A DNA stretch of 64,000 nt, taken from positions 372,001 through 436,000 of the forward strand of contig CP141202.1 in NCBI GenBank assembly GCA_035609245.1, written 5' to 3'. This DNA is from Bacteroidales bacterium MB20-C3-3 (GTDB lineage: Bacteria > Bacteroidota > Bacteroidia > Bacteroidales > UBA932). The position numbers and the translations under genes are program-made. Below the pieces are notes generated by a model. That model saw only the letters and a program-made list of their open reading frames with translations, ran no database searches and had not been told where the DNA came from. Within the stretch, counting starts at the first letter, position 1, and each line of letters starts with the position of its first letter. This document shows, piece by piece, positions 9,816-20,102 of the stretch.

Positions 9816-10734
9816 TATTCAACTTTCTCCCAAAACAAAAGGAGTTTTACTTATTCTGGCAGCAAATATTTTTTTCGCAATTAATATGCCTGTATCAAGA
9901 GAGCTCACCCCGGAGTGGATTAATCCTTTTGGACTCTCTCAATTCAGGATATCTTTTGCATTTTTATCGTTTCTACTACTATCTCTTTTTATAAAAGATA
10001 ATTCAAACGGCTTTACACTTAAAGAGCACCTAATACTTATTCTGGCTGGATTGATGGGTACAGCTGCAAATCAACTCTCTTTTCTTGCCGGGCTATCAAT
10101 GACATCACCTGTTGATGCTTCATTAATAATAACAATAACACCAATTATTACAATGCTCTTTGCAGCATTGATTATTAAAGAACCTATATCTTTCAAAAAA
10201 GCATCCGGAGTAATTATTGGAATGTCAGGGGCTGCAATTATATTATATACAGCCAGATATGGCCATTTTGAACAGAGCGGAACCTTAAAAGGTAACCTGG
10301 TAGTACTGATAAGCTGTTTTGTATATGCACTTTACCTAGTAATAATCAGACCTCTAATGGCTAAACACTCCCCTGTTCATATTATGAAATGGACTTTTTT
10401 CTATGGAGCAATTATAGCACTGCCTTTTACATTTGATAAACTTAGTATTAATCAGGGCGCATCAACAACTGAATGGATGCAGCTTGGATATGCTCTTGTA
10501 TTTGGCACTTTCGCAGCCTATCTTCTTGTTGCTTTCTCATTAAAGTTATTAAGACCTACTACAGTTAGTATGTTTAACTATATCCAACCATTAATAGCCT
10601 CCTCTATAGCTATAGTTTTTGGTCAGGATATTCTAAACTGGACAAAACCGGTCTCTGCGTTTCTGATATTCATTGGTGTTTACCTGGTAATAACTTCTAG
10701 GTCAAGAGCTGATTTAGTAAAGAGAGGTAATTAG
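9808..10734 (+). CDS. EamA/DMT-superfamily permease
   Basis: This 308-residue membrane protein has ten predicted hydrophobic helices in two EamA repeats (about 10-145 and 160-300). Each repeat ends with the typical E/Q-proline pattern, for example IIKEPISFKKASGVIIGMSGA in the first. Members export amino acids or other metabolites. The substrate cannot be read from sequence. It overlaps the sulP 3' end and converges with the phosphatase gene, sharing 21 bases at the 3' ends. Confidence 0.82.
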   Translation: MGNIQLSPKTKGVLLILAANIFFAINMPVSRELTPEWINPFGLSQFRISFAFLSFLLLSLFIKDNSNGFTLKEHLILILAGLMGTAANQLSFLAGLSMTSPVDASLIITITPIITMLFAALIIKEPISFKKASGVIIGMSGAAIILYTARYGHFEQSGTLKGNLVVLISCFVYALYLVIIRPLMAKHSPVHIMKWTFFYGAIIALPFTFDKLSINQGASTTEWMQLGYALVFGTFAAYLLVAFSLKLLRPTTVSMFNYIQPLIASSIAIVFGQDILNWTKPVSAFLIFIGVYLVITSRSRADLVKRGN

Positions 10735-11178
10735 AGAAGGCATTCCATCTTCCAGGATATCAAGTACATTTTCAAAACCAGCATCTCCACCATAATATGG
10801 GTCAGGAACCTCTGTAAAAAGAGGATTTGTGCAATAGTGTGTAAATAACTCTATTTTACCTGAGGACAAACTATCAGGAGCTAATGATATAAGGTTTCGC
10901 TCAACACTTTTATCCATAGCTATGATAAGATCAAAATTATAAAAATCGTCTTTTGAAATCTTTCTGGAAAGTGATGTTATATTATAACCTCTGAGAAAGG
11001 CATGGGATCTCATTCTGCGGTCTGCATGCTCACCGGAATGGTAATCATGAAGGCCTGCTGAATCTGAGTAAGGAATTAAGAAATCCCCTTTTGCAGAGAC
11101 CATCTTATTAAAGATAGCCTCTGCAGCAGGAGATCTGCAAATATTTCCAAGGCAAATAAAAATAACCTTTTTCACCAA
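10714..11178 (-). CDS. low-molecular-weight protein tyrosine phosphatase
   Basis: The 154-residue protein carries the CX5R phosphatase loop at the N-terminus (Cys9 to Arg15 in CLGNICRS) and the general-acid motif VPDPYYGG near the C-terminus. It hydrolyses phosphotyrosine in proteins and often acts with tyrosine kinases of capsule synthesis; no such kinase is visible here. It lies 14 bases after the thiolase gene on the same strand, so it may be the last gene of the lysine operon transcript without having a role in lysine breakdown. Confidence 0.92.
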   Translation of the reverse strand: MVKKVIFICLGNICRSPAAEAIFNKMVSAKGDFLIPYSDSAGLHDYHSGEHADRRMRSHAFLRGYNITSLSRKISKDDFYNFDLIIAMDKSVERNLISLAPDSLSSGKIELFTHYCTNPLFTEVPDPYYGGDAGFENVLDILEDGMPSLITSLY

Positions 11179-11192
11179 GGGCTTTTATTAAA

Positions 11193-12398
11193 CTATGCTC
11201 TTCTGAGAACAATTGCAGTACCCATTCCTCCGCCTATACAGAGCGATGCTAATCCAAGCTTTTTATCTTCTGCTATCAATTCATGAATAAGGGTTACAAT
11301 TATCCTGTTTCCTGATGCACCAATCGGGTGTCCTAAAGCAATTGCTCCTCCATTAATATTAGTTACTTTATCTATCCATTCTTTTGTAACACCATGCTCA
11401 TCAATTAGTTCTTTAATAACACCAAGTGACTGAGCAGCAAAGGCTTCGTTAAGTTCAACCAATTCCATATCAGAAAGAGACATTCCTGCATTTTTAAGAG
11501 CCTTTCTTATAGCCGGAACAGGACCCATACCCATTATTTCAGGCTCAACTCCCCCTTGACCAACTGCAACTATCTCAACCATTGGATTTAATCCAAATTT
11601 TACTACAGCCTCTTCAGATGCTACCATAACAAATGAGGCTCCGTCATTAACTCCTGAAGCATTTCCAGCTGTAACTGTTCCGTCTTTTTTAAACGCAGGT
11701 TTAAGCTGAGCAAGCTTTTCAGGAGAAGATGTTCTGTTAGGGAATTCATCTTTTGAGAAAATGGTTGTCTCCTTTTTTGTAACAATCTCAACAGGTACAA
11801 TCTCTTTATCAAATTTTCCTGAATCAACTGCTTTAATGGCTTTTTGCTGAGAGTTGAACGCGAATCTATCTTGCTCTTCTCTTGTAAGACTATATTTTGA
11901 TGCAATATTCTCTGCAGTTATCCCCATATGGTAATTGTTAAAAGCATCAGTAAGACCATCGGCTACCATATGATCCAGAGCCTGAATATTACCCATTTTG
12001 TTGCCGGTTCTTAGGCTTCCATTCATTACGAAACCAGCGTTTGTCATTGATTCAGTACCTCCGGCAATTATTATATCTGCCGAACCTGACAGTATCTCTG
12101 CGTAAGCGTTCATGACAGCCTTCATTCCAGATCCACACACCATATTAAGTGAATAAGCAGGAATTTCAACAGGAACTCCTCCCTTAACAGCTGCTTGCCT
12201 TGCAACTCCCTGAAGTTGACCTGCTGACAGAATATTACCAGCAATAACAGAGTCTATATTACTGGGTGAAATACCACTCTCCTTAATAATCTCTTTGATT
12301 ACTAATGCGCCTAGTTCGCCCGGATTAAAGGGAGAAAGAGAGCCCATAAATTTCCCGATAGCAGTTCTTTTAGCTGCTACAATGTAAACCTTTTTCAT
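11193..12398 (-). CDS. atoB: acetyl-CoA C-acetyltransferase (thiolase)
   Basis: The 401-residue protein splits acetoacetyl-CoA to two acetyl-CoA, or runs in reverse. The acylated cysteine lies in [10 protein letters not shown] (about residue 90), the conserved His in [10 protein letters not shown] and the second cysteine in CIGGGMG near the C-terminus. It is one base from the CoA-transferase beta gene. In the lysine pathway, the acetoacetate released by Kce is activated by the CoA-transferase and cleaved by this enzyme, giving acetyl-CoA for ATP synthesis. Confidence 0.95.
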   Translation of the reverse strand: MKKVYIVAAKRTAIGKFMGSLSPFNPGELGALVIKEIIKESGISPSNIDSVIAGNILSAGQLQGVARQAAVKGGVPVEIPAYSLNMVCGSGMKAVMNAYAEILSGSADIIIAGGTESMTNAGFVMNGSLRTGNKMGNIQALDHMVADGLTDAFNNYHMGITAENIASKYSLTREEQDRFAFNSQQKAIKAVDSGKFDKEIVPVEIVTKKETTIFSKDEFPNRTSSPEKLAQLKPAFKKDGTVTAGNASGVNDGASFVMVASEEAVVKFGLNPMVEIVAVGQGGVEPEIMGMGPVPAIRKALKNAGMSLSDMELVELNEAFAAQSLGVIKELIDEHGVTKEWIDKVTNINGGAIALGHPIGASGNRIIVTLIHELIAEDKKLGLASLCIGGGMGTAIVLRRA

Positions 12399-12399
12399 A

Positions 12400-13059
12400 T
12401 TAAAGTCTCATTTTAATTAAGTTGTCCGGAATAATAAGTTTGGCACCGGTTGCTTCCTGAACTTGTTCGACAGAGAATTCTGGATGTATCTCTCTTAGAA
12501 CAATCCCATCCGGTGTTATATCCATTACCCCCATTTCAGTAATAATCATATCTACTTGTCCAGCCGCAGTCAGGGGTAAATTACATTTTTTCAATATTTT
12601 ATGTGATCCTTTTGCAGTATGTTCCATTGCAAGAATTACTCTTTTTGCACCTGCAATTAAATCCATTGCCCCTCCCATTCCTGGCGTTTTCTTCCCGGGA
12701 ATCATCCAGTTAGCAAGATTGCCCTCCTCGTCAACTTCAAGTGCACCAAGAAAAGTAACATCTACATGGCCTCCTCTGATAATTGAGAAAGACATAGAGC
12801 TGTCAAAAGCAGATGAGCCTGGAAAAAATGTTATATATCCACCACCTGCATTCGTGAAATTTTTATCTTCCTTGCCTTGTTCGGGCTCAGGACCCATCCC
12901 AAGCAAACCATTCTCCGACTGGAGAGTAACTTTTACCCCATCCGGAAGATAATTTGGGATTAATGTAGGCAACCCGATTCCCAGATTGACAACATCTCCG
13001 TCTTTGAGTTCGAGAGCAGCTCTTCTGGCAATAACCTCTCTGATCTGATTCTTGTCCAT
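12400..13059 (-). CDS. atoA: butyrate/acetoacetate CoA-transferase beta subunit
   Basis: The 219-residue protein is the beta subunit of a family I CoA-transferase. It has the SENG catalytic glutamate motif in LQSENGLLG and the glycine-rich GIGLP and FPGSSAF patterns. It moves CoA between butyryl-CoA and acetoacetate, linking the two arms of lysine fermentation. Its alpha partner (22406-23056) is not adjacent but opens the same operon, nine genes upstream. Confidence 0.92.
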   Translation of the reverse strand: MDKNQIREVIARRAALELKDGDVVNLGIGLPTLIPNYLPDGVKVTLQSENGLLGMGPEPEQGKEDKNFTNAGGGYITFFPGSSAFDSSMSFSIIRGGHVDVTFLGALEVDEEGNLANWMIPGKKTPGMGGAMDLIAGAKRVILAMEHTAKGSHKILKKCNLPLTAAGQVDMIITEMGVMDITPDGIVLREIHPEFSVEQVQEATGAKLIIPDNLIKMRL

Positions 13060-13076
13060 ATAGTAAATTTTGAAAT

Positions 13077-13874
13077 TTATAAATTCTTTGTTGAAGCTCT
13101 TTTTACATACTCTTGGGCAATAAAAGAGGCAACATCATCGGCATAACTGTTCATCCCAAATCCGGCATCATAGCCGAGCTCTTTTGCCAATTCGTGAGAT
13201 ATTCGGGGGCCTCCGCAAACCAGAATAACCTTATCTCTCAGACCCTCAGCTTCCAATAGTTCAACTAATTCAACAAGGTTTTTAACATGAACATCTTTCT
13301 GTGTAACTGTTTGGGAAACAAGCAGTGCATCTGCCTTAAGTTCAAGGGCTTTTGCAATAAACTCTTCATTAGGAACCTGAGATCCTAAATTATATGCCTC
13401 TATCATTTCATACCTCTCTAATCCATAATGACCTGCATACCCCTTCATGTTCATAATCGCATCAATTCCAACGGTGTGAGCATCTGTACCGGTACTAGCT
13501 CCTACAACAACCAAGGCTCTCCCAACATTCTCTCTGACATAACTGTCGGTTTCGTGCATGTCCATTACTCCTGATTCAACCTTAGGTACAGATATTGATG
13601 TAAAATCTACATTGTGAGTACAACTTCCGTAGCAATTAAAAAAAGTATATCCCGGCATGAGCTCTTTGTAAAAGACAATCTGAGGATTTTCCATCCCCAT
13701 TTTTCTAATGAGCTGTTTGGCAGCTTCAATAGCTTCGTCTCCAACAGGAACAGGTAAAGTAAAACTAAGTTGAACTTTTCCATCATTCATTGTGTCACCG
13801 TAAGACTTTACACTCTTAAGATCAAGCGTTTTATCAAATTCTTTTGATTGCATTGAATATAATCCGCCACTCAT
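13077..13874 (-). CDS. kamE: lysine 5,6-aminomutase beta subunit
   Basis: The 265-residue cobalamin-binding subunit has the base-off B12 motif DAHTVG (Asp131, His133) and a lysine at position 144, the residue known to form the PLP Schiff base in the family. With KamD it shifts the terminal amino group of beta-lysine, giving 3,5-diaminohexanoate. The start directly follows kamD with one base between. All key residues are present. Confidence 0.96.
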   Translation of the reverse strand: MSGGLYSMQSKEFDKTLDLKSVKSYGDTMNDGKVQLSFTLPVPVGDEAIEAAKQLIRKMGMENPQIVFYKELMPGYTFFNCYGSCTHNVDFTSISVPKVESGVMDMHETDSYVRENVGRALVVVGASTGTDAHTVGIDAIMNMKGYAGHYGLERYEMIEAYNLGSQVPNEEFIAKALELKADALLVSQTVTQKDVHVKNLVELVELLEAEGLRDKVILVCGGPRISHELAKELGYDAGFGMNSYADDVASFIAQEYVKRASTKNL

Positions 13875-13875
13875 T

Positions 13876-15429
13876 TTATTTACCTCCCATCATTAATTTA
13901 ACATATGGATTCAAATAATTTGAACCCTTCTCTACAACTCCTTCAAGCCCCTTCCCGCCAGTTCTTGGTCTTTTAACATTTCCAAATATTCCCTTCTCCA
14001 GTGCGGAGAAAAGTCCTTCCTGATTAATTCTCTCAAGTAGTTCAATAGACATATTAACAACCTCCTCCGCTCTCTTTCTTGCAATACCACCCTCTTTAAA
14101 TTCCATCTCCTCACCAATCTGTCTCATATTATTGAAAATGTATTTTGCATTCTCAATTGAAAGATATCTGTCTGACATAAATGGTGTATGTATAGCCTCT
14201 GTTGGCATACCCAACAACTGGATTCCCTGACCGGTCCAAATTCCAATCATATTAAAAAGAGCATCCTGAATGTGCCCTCTAAAAATATTACCAGTCATAA
14301 ATTTTGTTGGAGGCATATATTTAAGAGGAGCATCAGGGAATATTTCCCTTGTCATCTGTGCTTGGGCAAGTTCATATATAAAACCATTTTCAAGATCAGG
14401 GTCCATCTCAAAGGCGTGGCCTAGTCCCATCTGTTTTTGAGGCAATCCTGCAATAAGAGCAAGTTGTTCATTTATTAAATCTGATGCAAGAACAGTATGA
14501 GCCTCTTCAAAAGCATCGGCAGTTGTAAGATAATTATCTTCTCCGGTATTTATTATAACTCCTGCAAATCCGTTAATTACTCTTGAAAAGAACTGATCAA
14601 CAAGCGTTCTTTGCATATTAATATCTCTGAATAAGATACCGTAAAGCGCATCATTAAGCATAACATCAAGCCCTTCAAATGCACCCATCACTGCAATTTC
14701 AGGCATACATAAGCCGGAACAGTAGTTGCAAAGTCTGATGTATCGGCCTAATTCCTCACCTGTTCTATCAAGAGCAGATCTCATTATCCTGAAATTTTCC
14801 TGAGTCGCAAAGGTTCCTCCGAAACCTTCAGTAGTTGCTCCATAAGGGACATAATCCAGTAATGACTGACCGGTAGTTCTTATAACAGCAATAATATCAG
14901 CTCCCTGCCTGGCAGCAGCTTCTGCCTGGACAACATCTTCAAATATGTTACCTGTAGCGACTATGACATATAGATAAGGACGAGGCCCCTCTCCCATTGT
15001 TTTAAGATAGTGCTCTCTTCTATCTCTTCTATCATTAATTCTACTTATACTCTGCTCAATAACAGGTTTCAACACAGCCTCAATTTTCTCTTTTGAAGAT
15101 AAGGCCAGTTTTGTAATATCAAGTTTACCCTCTGAAACTTTCTCAGCTATCTCCTGAGGTGTTAATCCTTCAGAAATCATAGCATTTCCAATGAAAAAAA
15201 GGATTCCTTCGCTTAAAAGTCCTCTCTCTTTTATAAAATCAACAAGAACATTGGGAAGAGGAACCATATTCTCATCAACTCCATCAATACCAACAAGTCT
15301 GCAAAGGGTTCTCTCAACTGCGACAGTTGAGTATCTCTCTACAAACCCCTGGACATCAACTGCGATTTTACCAGCCAATTTTCTGGCATGTTCCACTTTT
15401 TTGAAATCCAATCCTAATTTGCTCTGCAT
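13876..15429 (-). CDS. kamD: lysine 5,6-aminomutase alpha subunit
   Basis: The 517-residue protein is the large TIM-barrel subunit of the adenosylcobalamin- and PLP-dependent D-lysine/beta-lysine 5,6-aminomutase. Its length and the block IAVIRTTGQSLLDYVPYGAT match the family. It sits between kamE and the genes for the putative reactivation factor (kamB, kamC), the usual order in lysine fermenters. Confidence 0.95.
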   Translation of the reverse strand: MQSKLGLDFKKVEHARKLAGKIAVDVQGFVERYSTVAVERTLCRLVGIDGVDENMVPLPNVLVDFIKERGLLSEGILFFIGNAMISEGLTPQEIAEKVSEGKLDITKLALSSKEKIEAVLKPVIEQSISRINDRRDRREHYLKTMGEGPRPYLYVIVATGNIFEDVVQAEAAARQGADIIAVIRTTGQSLLDYVPYGATTEGFGGTFATQENFRIMRSALDRTGEELGRYIRLCNYCSGLCMPEIAVMGAFEGLDVMLNDALYGILFRDINMQRTLVDQFFSRVINGFAGVIINTGEDNYLTTADAFEEAHTVLASDLINEQLALIAGLPQKQMGLGHAFEMDPDLENGFIYELAQAQMTREIFPDAPLKYMPPTKFMTGNIFRGHIQDALFNMIGIWTGQGIQLLGMPTEAIHTPFMSDRYLSIENAKYIFNNMRQIGEEMEFKEGGIARKRAEEVVNMSIELLERINQEGLFSALEKGIFGNVKRPRTGGKGLEGVVEKGSNYLNPYVKLMMGGK

Positions 15430-15438
15430 ATCATTTTA

Positions 15439-16791
15439 TTATATAGTTTCTTTGTAATTGTCCAATAATCTGGAGGCCTCCTCCAGCCATTCACTATCTA
15501 TCCCCAGGGATTTAGCAATGTTTATCGCCTCTCTCGGTGCATCTGAGTCTTCTGTATGGATAAGCTCATAATTCATCTTTCCATTAACAAATCCCCTTAC
15601 TCTCAATTTAAAACAACCTTTAGCAGTTACATTGTAATGAGAGGCTATCAATGTAAGAAGTTTTCTGCTTTTAAGCATTGTAATTAAAGACTCAACTAGT
15701 ACTCTTCCTTCGTATGGATTTGTCGTTCTGGCGGGTTCATCCAGCAGCGCCAAAATTGAAGCTGTCTCTGTTGATTGTTTTAATAAGTTGTCAATCTTCC
15801 TCATTTCTGCTGCGAAGGATGAAAGACCCTTATTAACATCCTGATAATCCCCGCTTAAATAATGAATAAAATGGACCGGAACTATCTCTGCAGATCTTGC
15901 AGGTACTCCAAATCCAAATTGAAACATATATTGTGACAGGGCGAGTGTTCTCAATGTTACACTTTTACCGCCCATATTGGCCCCCATTAATACAACAGGA
16001 GACTCTCTTTCAAGAGAAACATCCACCGGTTGGTACTCCAGCCCCTGAAGGCTAAGCGCAGATGAAATCTCCGGATTAAATAATCCTTGATAACTTGTTC
16101 TCTCTTTGGAGATAGCAGGAATCGTAAGATTCCATTTTCTCACTAGCTCTGCTTTTGCAATAATAATATCAATTTCTGCAAGATTGTTCAAAGCTTTAAC
16201 AAGATCAGGAAGTCTTCCCTTTAAACTATTCCCTAACTCTTTTCTAATCCTGTCTTCAATTAAGGAACACCTGGAGTGAAGATCCTCATCAAAAAATTCC
16301 AGCGACTTAAGCTTCTTTCTTAATTTTGAAAGTTCAGAGTCATAGCTGTCATAAATATAGAAAGAGGGTATTCTCTGTCCTTCAGGATCAAGAATAGTTA
16401 CAACATCAGAAAGATCCGGTAATTTTGGGAAAGAGTCAGAGAATATTCTAATAACCGGTATTAGTGAATCTGATAACAGGGCAAGATTTTTAATTTCAAA
16501 TAACTCAATGTCGTCTGGAATTTTTCCTTCCATCAGAGCATTCAGGGTATTCCTAATATCTCTGACTCCAAATAGAGATTCTTTAAGCTGGCTGACTTTT
16601 TTATAATTATCCGCCAGAGATAGTGAATTTAAGGTCTCTTCAAGCTGAATATATGTAGAAGCTAACTTACTGATTGAAAGAGACATCTCTCTCTCCAGCA
16701 GGATATGAGTAGATATAGATGAGGATAGCTCAAGGTTTGCAAAAAGGCTCCTCATACCTATTGGTAACTCTGTAACAGTTCTAAGCTTCAT
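15439..16791 (-). CDS. kamC: MutS-like ATPase KamC, aminomutase reactivation
   Basis: The 450-residue protein has a MutS-type ATPase domain in its C-terminal half: a Walker A variant in GANMGGKSVTLRTL and a Walker B region ILALLDEPARTTNP. It lacks the mismatch-binding N-terminus of MutS, and its place between kamB and kamD identifies it as the ATPase KamC, named as part of a reactivase for the inactivation-prone lysine 5,6-aminomutase. Its start overlaps the kamB end by 11 bases. The reactivase role is family knowledge; the sequence alone shows a MutS-like ATPase. Confidence 0.83.
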   Translation of the reverse strand: MKLRTVTELPIGMRSLFANLELSSSISTHILLEREMSLSISKLASTYIQLEETLNSLSLADNYKKVSQLKESLFGVRDIRNTLNALMEGKIPDDIELFEIKNLALLSDSLIPVIRIFSDSFPKLPDLSDVVTILDPEGQRIPSFYIYDSYDSELSKLRKKLKSLEFFDEDLHSRCSLIEDRIRKELGNSLKGRLPDLVKALNNLAEIDIIIAKAELVRKWNLTIPAISKERTSYQGLFNPEISSALSLQGLEYQPVDVSLERESPVVLMGANMGGKSVTLRTLALSQYMFQFGFGVPARSAEIVPVHFIHYLSGDYQDVNKGLSSFAAEMRKIDNLLKQSTETASILALLDEPARTTNPYEGRVLVESLITMLKSRKLLTLIASHYNVTAKGCFKLRVRGFVNGKMNYELIHTEDSDAPREAINIAKSLGIDSEWLEEASRLLDNYKETI

Positions 16792-17803
16792 TTCTGATTC
16801 TCCTTATATCATAAACCGGTAAATTAATTGCTGAGGAGAGCCTTGAACATAATCTCTCTGAATCAAGTATGTATCCTTCCGGGGAAACGGGATTAGCACA
16901 AACTGCCAATAATTTGCTTCTGTTTAATACTGACAATCGCCCTCCTGATTTTTTAAAAGAGGAAAAATTGGAATGAGAGATAAAGGCTTTCGAGAAGTCT
17001 CTAATTATTATTTCAATGTCTTTATCCAAACACAAAGATCTTACCTGATTCAGGAATCTGTCAGTCAATGCACCGGAAATAAATATAGCCTTAGTATCAG
17101 ATACATCGTCAGGATGTATTGAATCAGAATTAAACACCCCTCCTTTTAACAACAGAGAGAAATTGCTATTTGAATCTACACTCCATATTCCATTAGCCGG
17201 AATGCTATCTTCATTGTTACCAACAACTGATGTTCTTTCAAGATTAATAAGTTCAACCATAAAAGCTGTTTTAAAAACAAGATTATCAATGCTTGCAGAT
17301 ATGGCTGCTCCTGTGGATAATATAAGCCCTTCTGTTACAGCTGGTGATGCAATGCTAACTCTTGAAAGTGCTCCATCAATAATTGCAAGATCTGCCCCGA
17401 AGACCTCCATGGCTCTCTCTATCCATCTTTTAAGAGCATCTGTTGTAGGATGGCCGGATAACTGGCTTTTCCCATGTGATAGGGCTCTTGCTGTTACAAC
17501 TCTTCCCAGGGATGTTTTTCTGTTGGAAATATCAATAAGTTCAGATAAGATCCTCCTCTCTCTGTAATGCTTTTCACTTGTAGCAAAAAGAGTCCCTCTT
17601 CTCAGAAAAATTTCAGGTTTTGAAGTGCCGGTTACTAAATCAAGTGTTTCACCATCAATGCCTGCAGAGCTTACGGCAACCGTAAAACCTTCTGCAGGCA
17701 ACCGATTTAGAATATAGTTAAGACACTCCGTTTTGCCTGTGTTTTTTCCGAGACCTACAACAGAAATACTTCTGCAGTTAAGAATCTCCTGAACGAACGG
17801 CAT
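16781..17803 (-). CDS. kamB: KamB, aminomutase reactivation partner
   Basis: The 340-residue protein starts with a P-loop in VVGLGKNTGKTECLNYI, so it is likely a nucleotide-binding protein. The rest is poorly conserved. Its position between kamA and kamC, with translational overlap to kamC, matches the KamB/KamC pair of lysine fermentation clusters, where it is thought to help restore inactivated KamDE. Function is assigned mainly from context. Confidence 0.75.
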   Translation of the reverse strand: MPFVQEILNCRSISVVGLGKNTGKTECLNYILNRLPAEGFTVAVSSAGIDGETLDLVTGTSKPEIFLRRGTLFATSEKHYRERRILSELIDISNRKTSLGRVVTARALSHGKSQLSGHPTTDALKRWIERAMEVFGADLAIIDGALSRVSIASPAVTEGLILSTGAAISASIDNLVFKTAFMVELINLERTSVVGNNEDSIPANGIWSVDSNSNFSLLLKGGVFNSDSIHPDDVSDTKAIFISGALTDRFLNQVRSLCLDKDIEIIIRDFSKAFISHSNFSSFKKSGGRLSVLNRSKLLAVCANPVSPEGYILDSERLCSRLSSAINLPVYDIRRIRNEA

Positions 17804-17806
17804 ATA

Positions 17807-19054
17807 TTAATCTTTATGAGATCTCTCTTTTCTTAAAAGGTGAGCAGGTTCAATTGAAAGCCTTTGTCCTTTATGAAGAGATGCTACCCCCTCAACAGGA
17901 TTGTTTGCCTTGCAATCTTCACAATCACAATGATTCGAGTAATTTTCAGGTTCTGAATAAGTTGTTATAACTCCCTCAAAATTCCTAAGAACAATTTTTC
18001 CAGGTGATTGTGAAATTATGTAAGTAGGCATAACAGGTGTTTTACCACCTCCTCCTGGTGCGTCAACAACAAAAGTAGGGACAGCATAACCTGATGTATG
18101 GCCTCTTAAACCCTCTATTATTTCTATACCTTTTGATACAGGAGTTCTGAAGTGTTCAAGACCCATAGAGAGATCACACTGGTAAATGTAATAAGGTCTT
18201 ACTCTCATCTTTACCAGGCTGTGAACCAGTCTCTTCATTATATTCACACAGTCGTTAACTCCTCTTAGTAGTACCGACTGATTACCTAATGGAATACCTG
18301 CATTTGCCATTCTTTCACAAGCAGCGATTGACTCCTTGGTAATCTCATTAGGGTGGTTAAAGTGTGTATTAAGCCAAATTGGGTGGTATTGTTTGAGCAT
18401 ATCAACCAGTTTGTCAGTAATTCTTTGTGGGCAAACAACAGGTACTCTTGAGCCAATCCTGATGATTTCCACATGTGGAATAGCCCTAAGTCTCTTAATA
18501 ATTGACTCCAACTTGGCATCCGATACCATAAGTGCATCTCCTCCTGAAAGTAGCACATCCCTTACCTGTGGAGTAGCAGCAATGTAATCAATTGCTTTCT
18601 GGATATAATCAGCCGGTGTTTCGTCATCTTTTTGTCCTGCGAAACGCCTTCTGGTGCAATGCCTGCAATACATTGAGCACATATCGGTAATCAATAACAA
18701 AACTCTGTCCGGATATCTGTGAGTCAGCCCCTTAACAGGTGAATCCTCATCTTCATGAAGAGGATCAAGTAGGTCTGCCGGAGATATATGTGTCTCTGAA
18801 CCAGTGGGGATAGCCTGTTTTCTTACAGGATCATTTGGATTTTCAGGGTCGATCAGAGTTAAATAATAGGGTGTTATAGCCATTCGTAAAGTTTGAAGTG
18901 AGCGGCTTACCCCCTCCTCCTCCTCTTGAGTAAGAGGAATATATTTTTTTAAATCCTCAAGGGTCTCGATTCTGTTCTTGACCTGCCATTTCCAGTCGTT
19001 CCACTGTTCATCTGAAACTTGAGGAAAGAGAATTTTCCTTCTGCTTTCTGCCAT
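17807..19054 (-). CDS. kamA: lysine 2,3-aminomutase
   Basis: The 415-residue radical SAM enzyme turns L-lysine into L-beta-lysine, the first step of the pathway. The iron-sulfur cysteines are Cys126, Cys130 and Cys133 in CSMYCRHC. The PLP lysine region is APGGGGKTPVMP near residue 337. A C-terminal cysteine-rich stretch (CDCEDC) resembles the zinc-binding end of clostridial LAM. Length and motifs favour a true lysine 2,3-aminomutase over the shorter EpmB relative. Confidence 0.96.
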   Translation of the reverse strand: MAESRRKILFPQVSDEQWNDWKWQVKNRIETLEDLKKYIPLTQEEEEGVSRSLQTLRMAITPYYLTLIDPENPNDPVRKQAIPTGSETHISPADLLDPLHEDEDSPVKGLTHRYPDRVLLLITDMCSMYCRHCTRRRFAGQKDDETPADYIQKAIDYIAATPQVRDVLLSGGDALMVSDAKLESIIKRLRAIPHVEIIRIGSRVPVVCPQRITDKLVDMLKQYHPIWLNTHFNHPNEITKESIAACERMANAGIPLGNQSVLLRGVNDCVNIMKRLVHSLVKMRVRPYYIYQCDLSMGLEHFRTPVSKGIEIIEGLRGHTSGYAVPTFVVDAPGGGGKTPVMPTYIISQSPGKIVLRNFEGVITTYSEPENYSNHCDCEDCKANNPVEGVASLHKGQRLSIEPAHLLRKERSHKD

Positions 19055-19060
19055 AATTAT

Positions 19061-20095
19061 TTAAATATATAGTTTTTCAAAAAGTTCCCTAATGGGTTTT
19101 GACTCCCTGATAATATTCAGGGTAAGATTTGCATGTCCCTTTGCATACCCGTTACCCACGATGAGATTAATATCTTTACCAACCCCCTCGGCTCCAAGAG
19201 CAGCCTTTGTAAAACTGGTTGCCATTGAGAAGAAGTATACACTACCCTGCCCCTTAGTAATAAGGATAGAGGTCATCTCAGTAGAGGGAACATTAACATT
19301 GTTAACAGTGACATCGCATCCCCTACCTCCGGTAATAGCCATTACCTTTGTGTAAACATCCATTACATTTGTTGCATCTGCTACAACTACATCAGTAGCA
19401 AGTCCAAGGTCTTTTATGCGTTGAGCATTCTCTTTTGAGTACTCAACAACAATAACCTTCCCCGACTTTCCTGCATTCTGCATAGCCTGATAACAACACA
19501 ATATTCCGGATTTTCCGCCACCTCCAAGTATACATACAATATCACCCTCTGTCACCAATCTGTCAACCTGAGCCGGAGCACCTGCAACATCAAGCACGGC
19601 TAGTGCTAGTTTCTCGGGAATGTCATCAGGTAAAACAGCAAAGAGGCCGCTCTCAAATAGAATGGCCTCAGCCTGTACATCTATCTGGTCAGATTCAGGA
19701 GTAAGTTTTAATATTTGTTTAATCTTTAAAGGTGTAAGTGATAGTGAGACAAGTGTAGCAATTTTATCACCAACTTTAAGCTTATTTACAGGAAAAGCAC
19801 TGCCTATCTGTTTTACAGTACCAATAAGCATCCCACCGGACCCGGTTACAGGATTTTGCATTTTACCCCTCTCTTCAACAATTGAGAGAATCATTTGCTT
19901 CATCTTCTCAGCATCAGATCCACAACTCTTCTTTATTTGAGTATACGAAGCTGAATCAATATTCAGTGTAGATACTTCAATGAGAACCTCGTTGTCGTAT
20001 ATCTCCATTGTATTATCGAGGCGATTAGCCGGCTGGGGAAGCGTCCCCGCCGGCTCAATTACCCTGTGAGTTCCGTATCTGCAACCTCTCTTCAT
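19061..20095 (-). CDS. kdd: 3,5-diaminohexanoate dehydrogenase, second paralogue
   Basis: With the ATG at 20095 the product has 344 residues and lines up with its neighbour from the first residues (MKRGCRYG against MKKGNKYG). It oxidises L-erythro-3,5-diaminohexanoate to 3-oxo-5-aminohexanoate with NAD(P). The dinucleotide site is the glycine-rich CILGGGGKSG. The block FFSMATSFTKAALGAEGVGKD is shared with the paralogue. The gene starts seven bases after the upstream copy; an ATG at 20110 would overlap that copy's stop. Both copies are intact, so this is a real tandem pair rather than a decaying duplicate. Confidence 0.9.
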   Translation of the reverse strand: MKRGCRYGTHRVIEPAGTLPQPANRLDNTMEIYDNEVLIEVSTLNIDSASYTQIKKSCGSDAEKMKQMILSIVEERGKMQNPVTGSGGMLIGTVKQIGSAFPVNKLKVGDKIATLVSLSLTPLKIKQILKLTPESDQIDVQAEAILFESGLFAVLPDDIPEKLALAVLDVAGAPAQVDRLVTEGDIVCILGGGGKSGILCCYQAMQNAGKSGKVIVVEYSKENAQRIKDLGLATDVVVADATNVMDVYTKVMAITGGRGCDVTVNNVNVPSTEMTSILITKGQGSVYFFSMATSFTKAALGAEGVGKDINLIVGNGYAKGHANLTLNIIRESKPIRELFEKLYI

Positions 20096-20102
20096 CTGAA
20101 AA

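Noticed and set aside
15439..16791. A DNA mismatch repair MutS gene
   Set aside because: Only the ATPase part is MutS-like, the mismatch-recognition domain is absent and the gene is within the kam cluster.
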